DNA from: Phaseolus vulgaris
Lineage: Eukaryota; Streptophyta; Magnoliopsida; Fabales; Fabaceae
Length of the DNA stretch: 64,000 nt
Reading direction: 5' to 3'
NCBI RefSeq assembly: GCF_000499845.2
Contig: NC_023750.2
Coordinates: 14,832,279-14,896,278 of the forward strand
Shown here: one piece after another, positions 19,876-31,510 of the stretch
Layout: each line of letters opens with the position of its first letter
How positions within the stretch are numbered: position 1 is the stretch's first letter
Notes under the pieces: model-generated
Seen by the model: the letters and a program-made list of their open reading frames with translations, nothing else
Databases searched by the model: none
Told to the model about the DNA's origin: nothing
Made by a program: the position numbers and the translations under genes

Positions 19876-20260
19876 AGTTTTAAAGACCTCATCGTCTTTC
19901 GGCGATCGGAGGCACCTGTAATGTAAAAAGCCCTCAACGCTCTCGTGCATCTTGAGGCGAAAGAAGAAGTCCTCCTCGCCCTTGAGCGAGTACAGGCGAG
20001 AAGAAGTCCTCCTCGCCCTTGAGCGAGTGCAGGCGAGAAAGAGAAGAAGTCCTCCTCGCCTTTGAGCGAGCGCAGGCAAGAACAGATTGAAAGACCTCTT
20101 TGCATAAGCAGATTGAGGCAAGATTAAAAGTCCTCAGTGCATCCAGGGGGGGAGATGTACACCCTGGGCAAGTTGAGGCACCAGAGAAAGTCCTTCTCAC
20201 CTCAGAGTGAGTTCAGGCAAGATGAAATTGAAAAGTCAGGGGTGTTCATGACCTTAAACG
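19876..20260 (+). repeat. T3 palindromic tandem repeats (CTCGCC...GGCGAG type)
   Basis: Three or four units of about 40 bp with CTCCTCGCCCTTGAGCGAG are visible near 19970, 20009 and 20050. A unit with TGTACACCCTGGGCAAG follows near 20156. It is the mirror image of T2's 6640-7260 array, as expected for the opposite element orientation. Confidence 0.85.
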
Positions 20261-21110
20261 GCGGGAAGGGAAGGTTGATGGAAAACACCTTTTCCCCTTT
20301 AAGTGAAACATCAATATTGACCCAGTAAGACCAGATAAAGCTTCCACGCTTGCGGGCGGTGCGAAGATAGGTAAAATCCTCCTCGTCTCGAACGAGTTCA
20401 GGTACGACATGAAGGGTGGAAGAAGTTAAAAGATAGCTAAGATAGGTTCGCAGAGAACACCTCACTATCTAGATCATTGTTCTAAAACTCAGGGAGGTAG
20501 AGAAGGATCCGAAAGGCGCCTGTACCCCCAGATGAGGGAACAATGATCAAGTTATGCAAAAAGGGTAACATCGCCAAAACCTTATGGTGTGAAGGTTGAG
20601 ATAGTAAGGGAGTTGTACAGTGAGTGCCAGATCAGAAGAGTTTCAGGCGATAGCAGAAGTAAGGGTCACCTCATTTGGCAGATCAGGTAAACTGTATTTT
20701 AATTATAGTTTGAGTTAAAACCTGCTGCCTAGTAAGTGATTTTATGTTAAGGTTTATTGCCTTAAGTTCACAAGTTTTATTGAACGCCATCGCCGAAGAG
20801 TTGATAGTTGCTCAAATTTACTTTGAGTTAACAGTTTGTTAAGTTTGTTATAAGGTTAACAGTTTGCTCGAGTTAAAAGCAGCATGTGAAGGGTTAAGTT
20901 CAAGTATTGCTGAGTTAATTCAGTTGAGTAAGTTTCACCGGTTATGTTGGTTAACCCCACAGCAAATAGAGGCAAAGGCATACAAGGTTAAATAGAAAGA
21001 CAATATTCAAGCAATAAGAGTTATATAAGCAATATCAATTCAAGTTTTTACACAGATTGGTCATTACAAACAAAAGATAAACAACAAGTTTTCAAAGAAG
21101 AGGTGATGGG
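20261..21110 (+). other. T3 non-coding region up to the antisense gene end
   Basis: No frame resembles a known protein. Blocks around 20560 and 21075-21105 correspond in order to T2 6640-6077 read in reverse. The last 20-30 bases resemble the C-terminal codons and stop of the T2 antisense gene, so S2 probably entered there. Confidence 0.5.
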
Positions 21111-22304
21111 TGATCCTGCCGGTTGACTTAGCGCAAGAGTGTTGCCTCGTCACGATCTTCCTCACCAGCTTGACACCACGTGCCCTCCAAGTCCACTCCA
21201 CAAATAGCCTCTCTGAGAACCTGAAAAACACACAGTGGCGCCTCTGCGGCCGGTGGCGCTCCGACGCTCAAGTCAGTGAGAAGAACACCCAAAAACTAAG
21301 AGAGAATATGCTCTGTAGAACCGTACTGTAGGCACACAACCCTAGCAGTATCAGCCTTAATGAAAAACGTACCTCTGCAAATTCTGTTAAGGTTACCTTT
21401 ATAGCTAGGTTTCTTCTCTCTCCAGGCTGTTATGCTTTTGGACGCGTGGCTCGCATCCAGCCCTGCACGTGTCACCATCTAGACTGGGATAGCAAGTAGC
21501 GCCCAGCCCTACACGTGTCGTCATCTGAGCCAAGGCAACTTGAGCGTTATTTCTCCATTGCTCCCAACCCTACACGTGTCATCATCTAGGTTGGAGTAAC
21601 TGGTAACATCCAACCCTACACGTGTCGTCATCTGGATTGGGGCAACTTGAACGTCATTCTTGTGTAGTAACCAGCCACACAGCTAAGTCCTCCACTCCAG
21701 GAGCAAGCTAGCGCACAATGCGCTGTGAAACATCACCCGACAAGGCGAGTATCGGATGCAACAAAGTGCATCATCTCTGTGATATCGCTCGCCGCAAGCG
21801 CCACCTTCCTTACTGCTACGCCATGCATGCTCTAGCTGAGGAAACCTTGCCACCAACGAATGTCCCCTCTGGGAATCCTGTTGCTGATGAGCAATCTGTT
21901 CCCTTCAACCTACTCCGCCTTCACGCCCCATGCTGGCGCAACAGTCATCTTACTGAACTTACACGCTTGAGATTACCCTTCTGAGCCTCTAACAGTTTTA
22001 ACTGAGTTTACTGGGAGATCCGGCGATGTGCTCCTCGTGGCGACGTGTAAACCACCCGAGCTCCTAGCATTCTTCGGCGATCTCTCACCGCCTGATCTCC
22101 TAGCACTCTCATACGGCGACTGCGCCGTAACTCTGATGACCGCCGGTTACGCACACTAGAGATCGGAGAACGCCAATTCAGTGTAACCGGCGACTATGCT
22201 CACTTCTGAACCATTCATCTTTTCTAGCCTACGTGTTCCACTAGCGCACCCCACCCGGGCACGCGCCAGACACGTCATCGCACCCGATGACCTGGTCGGT
22301 AAAG
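21111..22304 (-). repeat. S2: Tat LTR (about 1.19 kb), solo or truncated
   Basis: It starts TGATCCTGCCGGTTGAC and ends ...GACCTGGTCGGTA, lacking the usual final CA. It is related to the T3 3' LTR in inverted orientation. It carries six or so copies of a CCCTACACGTGTC-type word between 21460 and 21620, a local tandem expansion not seen in the other LTRs. No target duplication is visible (ATGGG against AAGGC), so one border is probably damaged. Confidence 0.7.
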
Positions 22305-22308
22305 GCAG

Positions 22309-24820
22309 TTAGTCTTCAGAACGTACAATCTTCCCATCCACCACTTCGTTGCAGATCGACAACATGGAAAGGTCAAGCTCAGGATATTGGCATGACATTT
22401 GCTCCAGAGCAGCTTCGAACCCAGAGGTGAGGATTTGAGCAGCACTCTGCTCGAGCTCATGTATTTGTTTTTTCAGTCCTTCCTTTTCCTCATGAGCTCG
22501 AGCAAGTTCTTCAGCAGCTTTCTTACTCTCACCCCGAGCTTGGGCAAGATCTACAACAACCTTTGTGGCTTCCTCACGAGCTTGGGAGAGCTCAGCGAGG
22601 GCCTTATCCCTGTCTGCCTCAACCTTCCCCCAAAGGATCTCCCTATCCGCCGATCTTTTCTCAATTCTTTCCACCATGGAAGCTTCAGCCTTTCGTGCAG
22701 CCTCCAAATCTGCCACCTTGACCCTAAGTGGGACCAACTTGCTCTCCAAGTCAATTTTCTCTTGGAGTTGGAGGTGCAGTTTTTGGCGCAGATCGGAGGC
22801 TTCCTTGCGTGTGTTCCTTGGCTCAGCATCCAACGCATCCTCCAGCATTGAATGTTCCATTTCATTCATCAGCAGATTGCAAGTGAGATTTTCAGCCTCA
22901 GCCCTTATCATAAGATTTGACTCTTTGAGCTCGGAGTTTTCCTCTTGAAGCTTCTTGAGTGAATCCTTCACAGCTCTTGATACAAGCGAAGGGAGATCTT
23001 CCGCCACGATCTTCAGTTGAGCTGCGAAGGGTCCCAAGGTCTCTTTAAAGGGATCTGGGAGGCTTGAGGCTGATGCTGGAGGTACTGGTGGAGTTTGATG
23101 TTGGCTTTCACCACCACGCTCTTGAGCTTGTATGGCAAGGGGGGCTTCCAGGTGTGGTGGTGAGGCTGGAACTTCTATTATAGGCATTGGAGAAGCCTGA
23201 GCACCTTCGTCTTCTCCTAATGCGGCCCCAGCAATGGATGTGGTTGAAGGAGGACCCTCTCCAATAGATAAAAACGGTGTTGAAGCGCTTGGAGGGTTCT
23301 TTCCACAATTCAGGCTGCCACTCTCGATCACTATGGGCGCGGCGGCCAGTGGTGTAGCTTGGACTGTTTCTAACGGAGCGGGAGGTGATGGCGGTGTTGG
23401 TGTTGGAAGTGCAGGTGGTGTGGAGGTGGTTACCCTTTTTCTCTTGGTGATAAGACTATCCTCGGTGGCTTCGTCATCGTCTTCTTCTTCCGACACCACC
23501 TGAGGAGTCTTCCTCTTTGGTCTTTTCAGCGCCAGTTTTTTCCTTTCTGGGGCGGGTAGGGCCCCAAAAGGAGTTGGACCTCGGGGAGGAGTTTTTCCTT
23601 GAGAGATGGCGATCTCCACAACTGAGTTGGGCACAGTTTGGGAGCCCGCCGCGAGTTTGTGGGATCAGGCGATCGCCCTCAATTCTGCTAGTTTCCCTTT
23701 TCCCAACATTGCGTTTGCACAAGGTAAAAAACGGATGAGTATGCCCCAAAGCAGAAGCAGAACATGTAAATGCATACATACAGAATGAACAAGAATTCCA
23801 AAGACAGAATGGTAGAAGTGCTAAGTCAGTTTCAACACAAAATGAGAGACTTGGTGTTAGGGTAGGGCTAACCTATGTGCATTTCGAGTTGGCCCTCGAG
23901 GAACTCGAAGGAGATTATTGAAGCAGTGGGGAAAGTGATGTTGGCAGAAGCCACGCTTTTCCATAAAACACAGAGGTCTTTGTCCAAATCTCCCATTTTG
24001 TCAGGACTTCTTGCTTTCCTGAAGCTGTCCCTGGAATCCTTGTTCCCCTTGTTTACCCAATACAAGGGGAAGCCATCAAGCAGCGAGGGGTCTTGATCGT
24101 TCGGGCACACTTTGACGAACTTCCCCTTCCAGTCTTTGTAGGATTGCTAGAAGATGGAGAGGATTGACCTCCCAGCAATTCCATTCAAGCTGACCCAAGG
24201 GCGATCTCCAGGATTCTTTGCCTCAAATAGAAAGAGGAAGACATCAACCGAAACTGGCAGCCCCAAGTGCGCGCAAAGGATTTGGAACGCCCTCACGAAT
24301 GCCCAGCTGTTGGGATGGAGCTGGGCAGGGGCGATGTCGAGCTCGGTCAATAGCTCCCTTTCGAAACGAGTGAAAGGAAACCTAAGTTTCACTTTCTTGA
24401 ACAGTGTGGCGTAGACGAAGCAGAACATATTGGTTCTCCAGGGAGGCAAGGAAGCACTGTCACGTTGTTATCGTGCTCCTTGTGAAATGAAAGGTCGGGT
24501 CGTTCCCCTTTCTTCAAGCGAAGCACCCCCACCTCATTATTTATTGACGAGGTTTCCTTCAATAGAGTTGGGGTGGCCCAAGGGTACAGCTCTTTGTAAT
24601 CTCGTGGAGGAAGGGAGGTTCCCTCGGCTTGTGGTGGAGTTGCTTGGGTAAGATTGGCGTGGGATGAGGCAGGCCTCTCAGCCTGTGTGGAAGGAGCACC
24701 AGAGGCTCGTGTGGGGTTGCGTGTTGGTGGAGGGTTTGTCCCAGTGGTAACCCTACGAGTTTTGGGAGGAGGGTTTCGCGATGAGGAAGGAGGATTAGCG
24801 GTGGACTTTGTCTGAGCCAT
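22309..24820 (-). pseudogene. T3 antisense gene (aORF), decayed
   Basis: This is homologous to the T2 antisense gene (3402-6076). Exon 2 starts at ATG 24820 (MAQTKSTANPPSS) and carries FERELLTELDIAPAQLHPNS, WKGKF and LDGFPLYW. Exon 3 (from ATG 23709) carries KRPKRK, a Pro-rich stretch and a coiled coil. Lesions: a frameshift near 24430; TAG at 24149-24147 where T2 has CAG; TGA at 23667-23665; and loss of the intron acceptor AG (GCAG to GCAA near 23715). The end is cut at 22309 by S2, so the final dozen residues are missing. The longest open piece is 441 codons (23634-22309), all coiled-coil exon. Confidence 0.85.
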
Positions 24821-24828
24821 CGCAGGAA

Positions 24829-25059
24829 CTGCAAAGGAAAGAAAAGGGAGGAAATGAGGATAGCAAGAGAATGACTCGATCGAAGACGAAGAAGACAGAA
24901 CGAACGAGTGAGAGTTCGCTGGGGTAGATGTTATCAGGAACGAAACTCTAAGTTACGAGAAAAAGAGAAACAACCCACAACGTATTCTCCAGACAGTTAA
25001 TGGATGATGCAAGTCGATTAAAATGCAACAAACATCAGTAGAAGGAGTAAAAGAGTTAC
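24829..25059 (-). other. Predicted 5'-UTR intron of the T3 antisense gene (231 bp)
   Basis: The donor is AAAAG/GTAACT and the acceptor CTTTGCAG, 8 bp before the ATG, the same layout as in T2. Confidence 0.5.
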
Positions 25060-25408
25060 CTTTTGATGATCATATGAGTGTTGAAGGAAGTTGAAGATTG
25101 AGGGAGACGAAGGTTTCGTAGTTCGCAGAGAGAGTGTTCAGAATGCTTGAAGATGAAGAAAGATAATGAAACAGTGAATAGCGCGAAGGGTTTAAGGGTT
25201 TCGAACGTTGTAGGAAGCGCAAACGACGATTAAAAACAACCGTTGATGAAGCCACGTGTCGCTTGATCAAAAAAGGGGTTGGTGAAGCGTCAGAAAAGCA
25301 GAGGAGTACGAATGTACGAAAGTCCGTAAAAGGGCCACGTAGGTCGACGATGATTTAACTTCTTAGTCTTTTCGCTGGTCAAGTCTCAGCTTAAGACTGG
25401 GGGGCTTG
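25060..25408 (+). other. T3 antisense-gene upstream region and polypurine tract (25393-25408)
   Basis: This region holds the predicted non-coding first exon of the antisense gene (minus strand). At the LTR border lies the plus-strand tract TTAAGACTGGGGGGCTTG. It confirms T3's orientation. Confidence 0.7.
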
Positions 25409-26403
25409 TGTACCGATCAGGTCATCAGGAGTGATGACGTGGCAACAAGCGACAATATAGGCGTGTTGAACGGGACACCTGGCCGATAGAAGGGAAGTAA
25501 ATCGGGAAGTTAGTATAGTCGCCGATCGATGAATTGGCGTTCTCCGATCTCAAGTATGCGTAACCGGCGGGCACCAGAGTTGCGCCACAGTCACCGTATG
25601 AGAGTACTAGGAGATCAGGTAGTTAGAGATCGCCGGGGAGTGCTAGGAGATCGGGTGGTTTACACACCGCCGAGAGGGGCACATCGCCGAATGATCAGGA
25701 AAGCTTATTTAAAGGTTTCCAAGAGGTACAAGTATGGAAGACGAGCGATATGTTGTCAAGTAGCAGCGGAGGATGAGGACATCAGATGATCACACCCTAG
25801 CCAGAGGTCGGGTCGAGGGAACAGTTTCCCAGAGCGTGCATGGTGTGCAAGTGAAGCAGATCGTGATGGCGACAGGCGAGACTACAGGAATGGTGTACGT
25901 GGTGGCACCCAGTACTCGTCACTTAAAGGGTCGCGCTCCAAGGAAAGCTGTGCACCAAGTTACTCCTTGTATGGATAACTTAGTTGCATGGCGAAAAGAG
26001 TAGAAGTAACGCTCAAGTTGAGGAAGCTCCAGATGTTGACACGTGTACAGCTGGATGTGAGCCACGTGTCTGAAGGTTTAACCGTCAGGAGAGAGAAAAA
26101 GCTCAGGTATATAAGGAACACTTAACAGACTTTTGAGGTACGGCTTTCAGAATACTTTCTAGTACACTGAGATTCACTACGCACGGTTCCTTGAGTTGAG
26201 ATATTTTCTCTGAGTTTTTGGTGATTCTTTCGCTGACTTGAGCGTCGGAGCGCGATCGGCCACAGTGGCGCCACTTTGTTTTCTTCAGGTTCTTGCGAGG
26301 AATTGAGACGTGAAGAGCAAAAGCCAACGTGGTGTGAAGCTGATCCGAAGGAGAGATCTTTAACGTGGCAAGACTCTTGCACTCAGGTCAACCGGCAGGA
26401 TCA
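25409..26403 (+). repeat. T3 3' LTR (995 bp)
   Basis: It starts TGTACCGATCAGG and ends CCGGCAGGATCA. A TATA-like AGGTATATAAGG lies near 26104. The right flank GGTGA starts the copia gag fragment K2. No second LTR of this copy exists in the window. Confidence 0.88.
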
Positions 26404-26809
26404 GGTGACATCCAAAGTGTCCCACATCTCCTTGGCCGATGAACATTGTGATATCCTGAAAAATTCATCTGAGTTCAAAGCAGATGTTATGATATTCTTG
26501 GCAATACAATCAAACTTGGCCATTTTATTTTCAGCATCAGTCCATTGGGACCAAGGTTTTTCAATAGAAGATCTATCCTTTTCAAATTTAGGAATAAAAG
26601 AGCCATTTTCAATTGCATCCCAAATTCCTTTATCAAGAGATTCAAGAAAGATTTTCATTCTAACTTTCCTGAATTGATAATTCAAACCACAGAACAAAGG
26701 TGGTCAGTTAATTGAAGCACCCTCTCCAAAAGGTAGTTTTTCAGCCATTGAAAAATGATTTTAGGATCAAACTTGAGTATTTTTCAAGTACCAAGTTCTT
26801 GATGCCAAT
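26404..26809 (-). pseudogene. gag: K2: Ty1/copia Gag N-terminus with primer-site region
   Basis: The minus strand starts with ATG at 26748 (MAEKLPFGEGASIN), hits an in-frame TGA at 26706-26704, then reads GLNYQFRKVRMKIFLESLD, DKGIWDAIENG and SAKEMWDTLDVT. This is the UBN2-type Gag of copia elements of the SIRE/Maximus kind. It is cut at 26404 by T3. Upstream (26755-26809) lies the leader and a GGCATCAAGAAC-type primer-site region next to the LTR. Confidence 0.8.
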
Positions 26810-27077
26810 TATTAGAATATGTGGCCTTAAACGAGAGGGGGGGTGAATTGTTTAAAGGGGGTTTTTGAAAACTTTTTTCAGCTAGCACAAAATCCATTGT
26901 ATGAAACTCAATCAGAAATTCAGTTAGCCAAGATATAAAGCACAAAACAGCAAAGCACCAGAAAAACAATCGGTTGTTTATACCAGCAAAGCAATAACAA
27001 CTGAATTTAAATGAGTTTAAGGGAAGAAAGAGATACACAACACTGCCCATCTGTAAGGTTCTCCAAAAGCCTGCCAT
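26810..27077 (-). repeat. K2 5' LTR fragment
   Basis: The plus strand starts TATTAGAATATGTGGCC (canonical TG changed to TA), with GAGGGGGGGTGAATTG close behind, the same word as in K1 and K3. It stops near 27077, where T4 RNase H coding sequence begins, so it is truncated. Confidence 0.65.
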
Positions 27078-30021
27078 TGTAGGTCAAATGGTCTGTTGGG
27101 TGGTTGAGTTGTCCGAGTTCGACATACAGTACGAACCACAAGTGTTGAAAATGAAGTTTTGATGCCTCCAAATCCATGAAGACAACTTAAAGACTTTGTT
27201 GTTGTGTTTAGGGTTTAGTTCTAGGTAGTTTAGAATTTGCTAGAACCATTCTTCAGCAAATTCACAATTGAATTAATCTAGTTTTAAAAAGAAAAATGTT
27301 TTTCAAAGCTAAGTGAAAAATAACCTGTTGATATCTCGTTTTAATCAGTTTTTCCCTCAGTCTGTGTGAAGGGTTTTTGAACTGCTTTGGTTTTGGTTGG
27401 TTTAACTGTCAAACCAATTCAACCGGTTAAATCAACATTTCAACCGGTTGATTTTTGAATTTCTTAAACAACTTTTCATAAATTTGTTATATTTGTTTTC
27501 AGTTATTTACAAATTGTTTTGGCTCATGTTTAAGTGATTAAAATGACTAGTTTGATGAGCTATAAACTGGGATTACCCTTCCTATTGTAAAAAAGAGAGA
27601 AAAGTGATTCAAAATACATTTTTGTGAAAGTTTGGATTCAAGAAAGCAAGAATGCCTTGAACTGTGCTTTGGTTAAAAAATGGATTTGGAGAAACTGTGA
27701 TTTCCTATAATCAAGTGCAATTTGTGGTATCTGCAAAGTAAGAGGTTTGTTTTGGCTGTGTGTGTTAGAAATCAAAGAGGGTGTGTGTTCTTGAGTGGTC
27801 AATATCACCTCTTTATGGTTGTGGTGTGTTGTAATTTGTTGTTGGTTACTTAGTGGAATACCCAGTGGTTTTCTGGAGACTGGATGTAGCTCTGGTAAGG
27901 AGTGAACCAATATATTTGTTTGTGTGATCTTCTCTCTCTCTCTCTCACACACTCATTTAAAATATGTTTGACTTGTGATTTCATCTCTGCTGCCATAAAC
28001 AATCGGTTAAATCATATTTTCAACAAATTGTTTTTCTGATAACAGTTTTAATAAATTTGTTTTCTTAGCTGATCTGATTCTTTGATCTGTAAATCATCAT
28101 TTATCTTCATTCTTAACCAATATTTGCGAATTTTTTTTTTAAACAATTCACCCCCCTCTTGTTAAGGTCAATAATTCTAACAACAAGGGCCAATTAAAAG
28201 TCCATTATATGCAGACTTTATGGCATAACTTTCATCCAAGGACTCCTAGCCCGATCCTAATGAGTTCCAATGGGTCCTTTCGGTTGACGGGTCCTCCAAC
28301 CAACAAGGGAACGAAGTTGGAGTCATTCTAGATGGACCAAATGGCTCTTAATTGAACTAGCCCTCAAGTTTGCATTCAAGGCGAGAACAACCAAGCTAAG
28401 TATGAGGCCTTGATAGCAGGAATATTGTTGGCAAAGGAATTGGGAGCTTTACGCTTGTTGGTGAAAAGCAACTCACTGCTCGTAACCGGGCAAGTCACAG
28501 GCGAGCATCAGGCTAAAAACCTCAACTGGCCTTATACCTCAGGTATGTGAAGATCTTAAGAGAGGTTTTCTCTACATTCGATCTTGTTCACATTCCCAGA
28601 GAAAAAAAATCTCAAGCAAATTGTTGTCTAAGTTAGCTAGCTCGGGGAAAGGAGGTCGACAAAGGTCAGTAATTCAGGAGACCTTGAAATCGCCCAGTAC
28701 AACCACATCATAGGAGAAAACATCGATCAATGTTCAAGAAACCCTTAAAGTCCCAAGAATAACAATTCATGAGCTACCTGAAGATGAACCTTTTGAGGTC
28801 TTGCAGATAAGCACCACAGATACTTGGGTAACACTTTATAAGCGATATCTAGTCGGTGGATTACTTCCCGCCAAGCCCGCTGAGGCCAAGATTGTCAAGA
28901 GGAACGCAGGAAGATATACCCTGATAGACGGGAACCTATTTTGTAATGGATATACTCACCCACTTCTCACCTGTGTATGTGGAGACCAATGCACCCGAAT
29001 ACTGGTCGAGCTTCATGAGGGTGTCTGTGGCAGCCACATTGGTGGACTGGCTCTCTCGTTAAAAGTCATCCGAGCAAGGTACTATTGGCCAAGAATGAAA
29101 GAAGATTGCGGGAGATATGTCCAACGCTATGAGCAATGTTAGAAGCACGCTGTTGTGATCGATTTACAACCCATGGCGTTTCCATGCGTGGGGAATAGAC
29201 ATTTTGGGCCCTTTCCCTTTGGCCATCTGCGAGATGAAGTACCTCATCATCGCTATCGAGTACTTTACTAAATGGATTGAAGTTGAGCCAGCCAGTTGCG
29301 CAAATATTTGCTCACAAAGTCCAACATTTCGTATGAAAAAATATTGTGTGCCGCTTTGGGATTCCAAGGCTATTAGTATCCGACAATGGGACCCAATTTG
29401 GTAGCCAACAATTAGGAAAAATGTGCAGAAAGCTCGGGATAAAGTAGATATTCTCCTCGATAGAACACCCACAAACGAATGGGTAGGTTGATTCGGCCAA
29501 TAGGGTCCTACTGAGAGGAGATTGGAAAAGGCGAAGGGAAATTGGTCAGAAGAAATTCCAATAATTTTGTGGTCTTATCACACTACCTCGTAATCAACAA
29601 TGAAAGAGACACCGTTCAATTTAGTATATGGGTCAGATGGCATGATACCAGTAGAAGTACAAGAGAAGTCTCCTAGATTCCACAGTTTTGTTGTTGAAGA
29701 ATCCAACGAAGGAAAAAGAATGAGTCAAGATTTGCTAGAACAGGTACATGATCATGCCCGTATAAACTTGAAGTCTTAAAGAGAAGGGTGGAACTAAAGC
29801 ACAAGACCAAGACGAAACCTTTACAGTTCAAGGTTGCCAACATGGTGATGAGGAAGGCCCACCCCTACCAGATTGAGAATAAGTTGTCCCGAAAGTGGAT
29901 CGTCTCGTTCAACGTAATCGACGTACTAGGAAACGACGCACATAAGCTGGAAACCCCGGAAGGAGGAGGCATCCCACGAACGTGGAACGCGAAAAATATA
30001 AAGTTTTATTTCAGTTAAGAT
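27078..30021 (+). pseudogene. pol: T4 Pol remnant: RNase H, archaeal-type RNase H and integrase (oldest Tat copy)
   Basis: Coding pieces in order: the RNase H end (VVELSEFDIQYEP, 27100-27140), interrupted by K3; then from 28188 the second RNase H (NQAKYEALIAG); the linker GGRQRSVIQE (about 28650); the integrase zinc finger (HEGVCGSHIGG, 28801-29142); DDE core pieces (GIDILGPFPLAI near 29185) and the C-terminus (KAHPYQIENKLSRKWI ... KFYFS ending 30018). Many frameshifts and stops are present. It is inactive, but useful because it shows the unbroken RNase H-integrase linker. Confidence 0.85.
27143..28182 (+). mobile_element. K3: copia solo LTR (1040 bp)
   Basis: It starts TGTTGAAAATGAAG and ends ATAATTCTAACA, flanked by ACAAG at 27138-27142 and 28183-28187. 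Near the end it has CAATTCACCCCCCTC, the complement of the word in K1 and K2. It splits the T4 RNase H between codons of the conserved YEP(R/Q)GPIKG stretch. A (CT)n tract lies near 27931-27948. Confidence 0.92.
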
Positions 30022-30261
30022 ACCTAGATTTCCATTATTTTCCATTGAAATGCTGTTTAAGGTGACACTCTTTTTCTCTCGAAAGGGGTTTTTTAACGAG
30101 GTCACGTAGTAATAAATTTGTTCTTGGGAGATGATGTATGAAATAAGCTAACTCGAATTTAATTATGCAGATGCCGCATGGTAAGATGACCTAACTAAGT
30201 ATAAATATGATTACCCGAGTATAGGCGCCCAGTGAGATGAATTAATTTGATGAATTATTTG
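30022..30261 (+). repeat. T4 post-pol region, 70-90-bp tandem repeats (continues at 37933)
   Basis: One repeat copy (GCATGGTAAGATGACCTAAC..., near 30177) is followed after the T5 insertion by two more (37944 and 38035). The repeat motif includes GGTAAGACGACC and TAGG(T/C)GCC. It lies between pol and the antisense gene, the position of the repeats in T2 and T3. Confidence 0.7.
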
Positions 30262-31413
30262 TGTACCGTCCCGTATCCGGGCGTTGACAAAGTCAAGGTC
30301 AAAGTCAACATAAGGCGTCGCCTAGGTGAAGAGACGCCAAGTGCCAGCGTCGCCAAGGTCAAGGCGACGCCTAGTTAAGGCATCGCCCAGTTAAGGCGTC
30401 GCCCAACCAGGGCGTTGCCAAGGTCAAATGTCACAAAGGCAAGGCGATCACAGTGTGGCTCCCCGATACCCATGGGTAGGAAGGACCATGGAGGGAGCGA
30501 CGCCGTGGGAAGGCCTCAAATCTCGATAATCCGAGGTAGTAATAAAGAGAAGAGAAAGGTGGCTTCAAGGCCATAGTGATAGCGCCAGTGTAGGGTAGCC
30601 TGACTCGTGAAGTGCCCCTGCCGCCCCAGAGACGCCCTTGGGATAGATACGACTCAAGAGGAGGGTCACGCCCAGGGTAGCCAGGTGCAGGGTACGAGAG
30701 GAAGGCAGATACGCTCTCAAAGTGAGTGACTAGATGTTTGGGGGTATGAGTTCACACCCAAAAAGTCACCTCTAGCGCAGATGCACTCCCAGGTAGGAGG
30801 ACTCACACGAAGAAATGCCCCCAGATGGGTTCACGGCGCTGTGAGGCCCTCCACGTGTACAACAGCCAGGTCAGAATAGAAACACCATTTTGTCAGGTAC
30901 AAGGTAATTAAAGTTATTTAATATAGTTTCTGTTTCGAGCGTTTAAGGTACTATAAATGCTCCCAAGCGTTTTAAACGTCTTAAATGCGCTACGTTTTAT
31001 AATTAAATGCGCTTTAAGGCGCTTTGAATGCAGGAGTAGCTTAAATAGCGCTTTGAATGTTAGAAACGGGGTTCGAACTTTTGGCAAATTTTCCAGAAAC
31101 TCTCTAGTTGCTTGCTCGAGCCTTGAGGTTACGTACAAGGGACTGGGGAAAGATCTTTGCCAGAGGGAGAAAATATACACTAGACATAGTTTTCCTTTTT
31201 GCCACCTTCAGGGTACCATACGCGGTGCTCTGATACGGAGGTGCTTAGTTTTTGGTGTTTCTTACTGGCTGACTTGAGCGTCGGAGTGCAAACGGCCGCT
31301 AGGGCGCCCTTTTGTCCTTCTTTGCAGGAATCCACAGGTAACCAGTGGGAAGGAGTCCCTAGCTGACGGTTGAGGTTGCGCACGAAGACGTCCCAGGTCA
31401 ACGGGACGGAACA
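30262..31413 (+). repeat. T5 5' LTR (1152 bp)
   Basis: It starts TGTACCGTCCCG and ends GGGACGGAACA. The U3 has an array of GGCGTCGCC/GGCGACGCC words (30312-30440) and the motif GATACCCATGGGTAGG. The TATA-like ACTATAAATGC lies at 30950-30960. A TTTAAGGCGCTTTGAATG-type short repeat follows (30985-31060). Confidence 0.92.
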
Positions 31414-31415
31414 TT

Positions 31416-31433
31416 TGGCGCCCACCGTGGGGC
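31416..31433 (+). other. T5 primer-binding site
   Basis: TGGCGCCCACCGTGGGGC lies two bases after the LTR, identical to T1 and T6. Confidence 0.8.
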
Positions 31434-31510
31434 CGATATAAAACATTGGTCCCATCGCAAGTTTGAAAAGATCTATCAGGTCACGATAACGATCAAGAAA
31501 ACAGTGAAGA

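Larger units (their letters stand above)
15715..26403 (+). mobile_element. T3: 5'-truncated Tat element, rearranged, with nested solo LTRs
   Basis: Only the 3' part of a plus-strand Tat element is present: an RT-integrase fusion (15735-16955), the convergent repeat region (16958-21107 with S1 inserted), an antisense gene (24820-22309 with S2 at its end), a polypurine tract and a 3' LTR (25409-26403). The 5' LTR, gag and protease are missing, and the left border abuts the C1 leader. The right border interrupts a copia gag (K2). I infer one element because the repeat region runs up to the C-terminal codons of the antisense gene on the left side of S2. Confidence 0.7.

Noticed and set aside
24147..24820. 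Host nuclear coiled-coil gene rather than an element gene
   Set aside because: Every copy lies between a Tat pol region or repeat and a Tat LTR with its polypurine tract, in the same relative orientation.
27931..27948. (CT)n tract as a regulatory element
   Set aside because: It is a short simple repeat inside solo LTR K3 with no further support.
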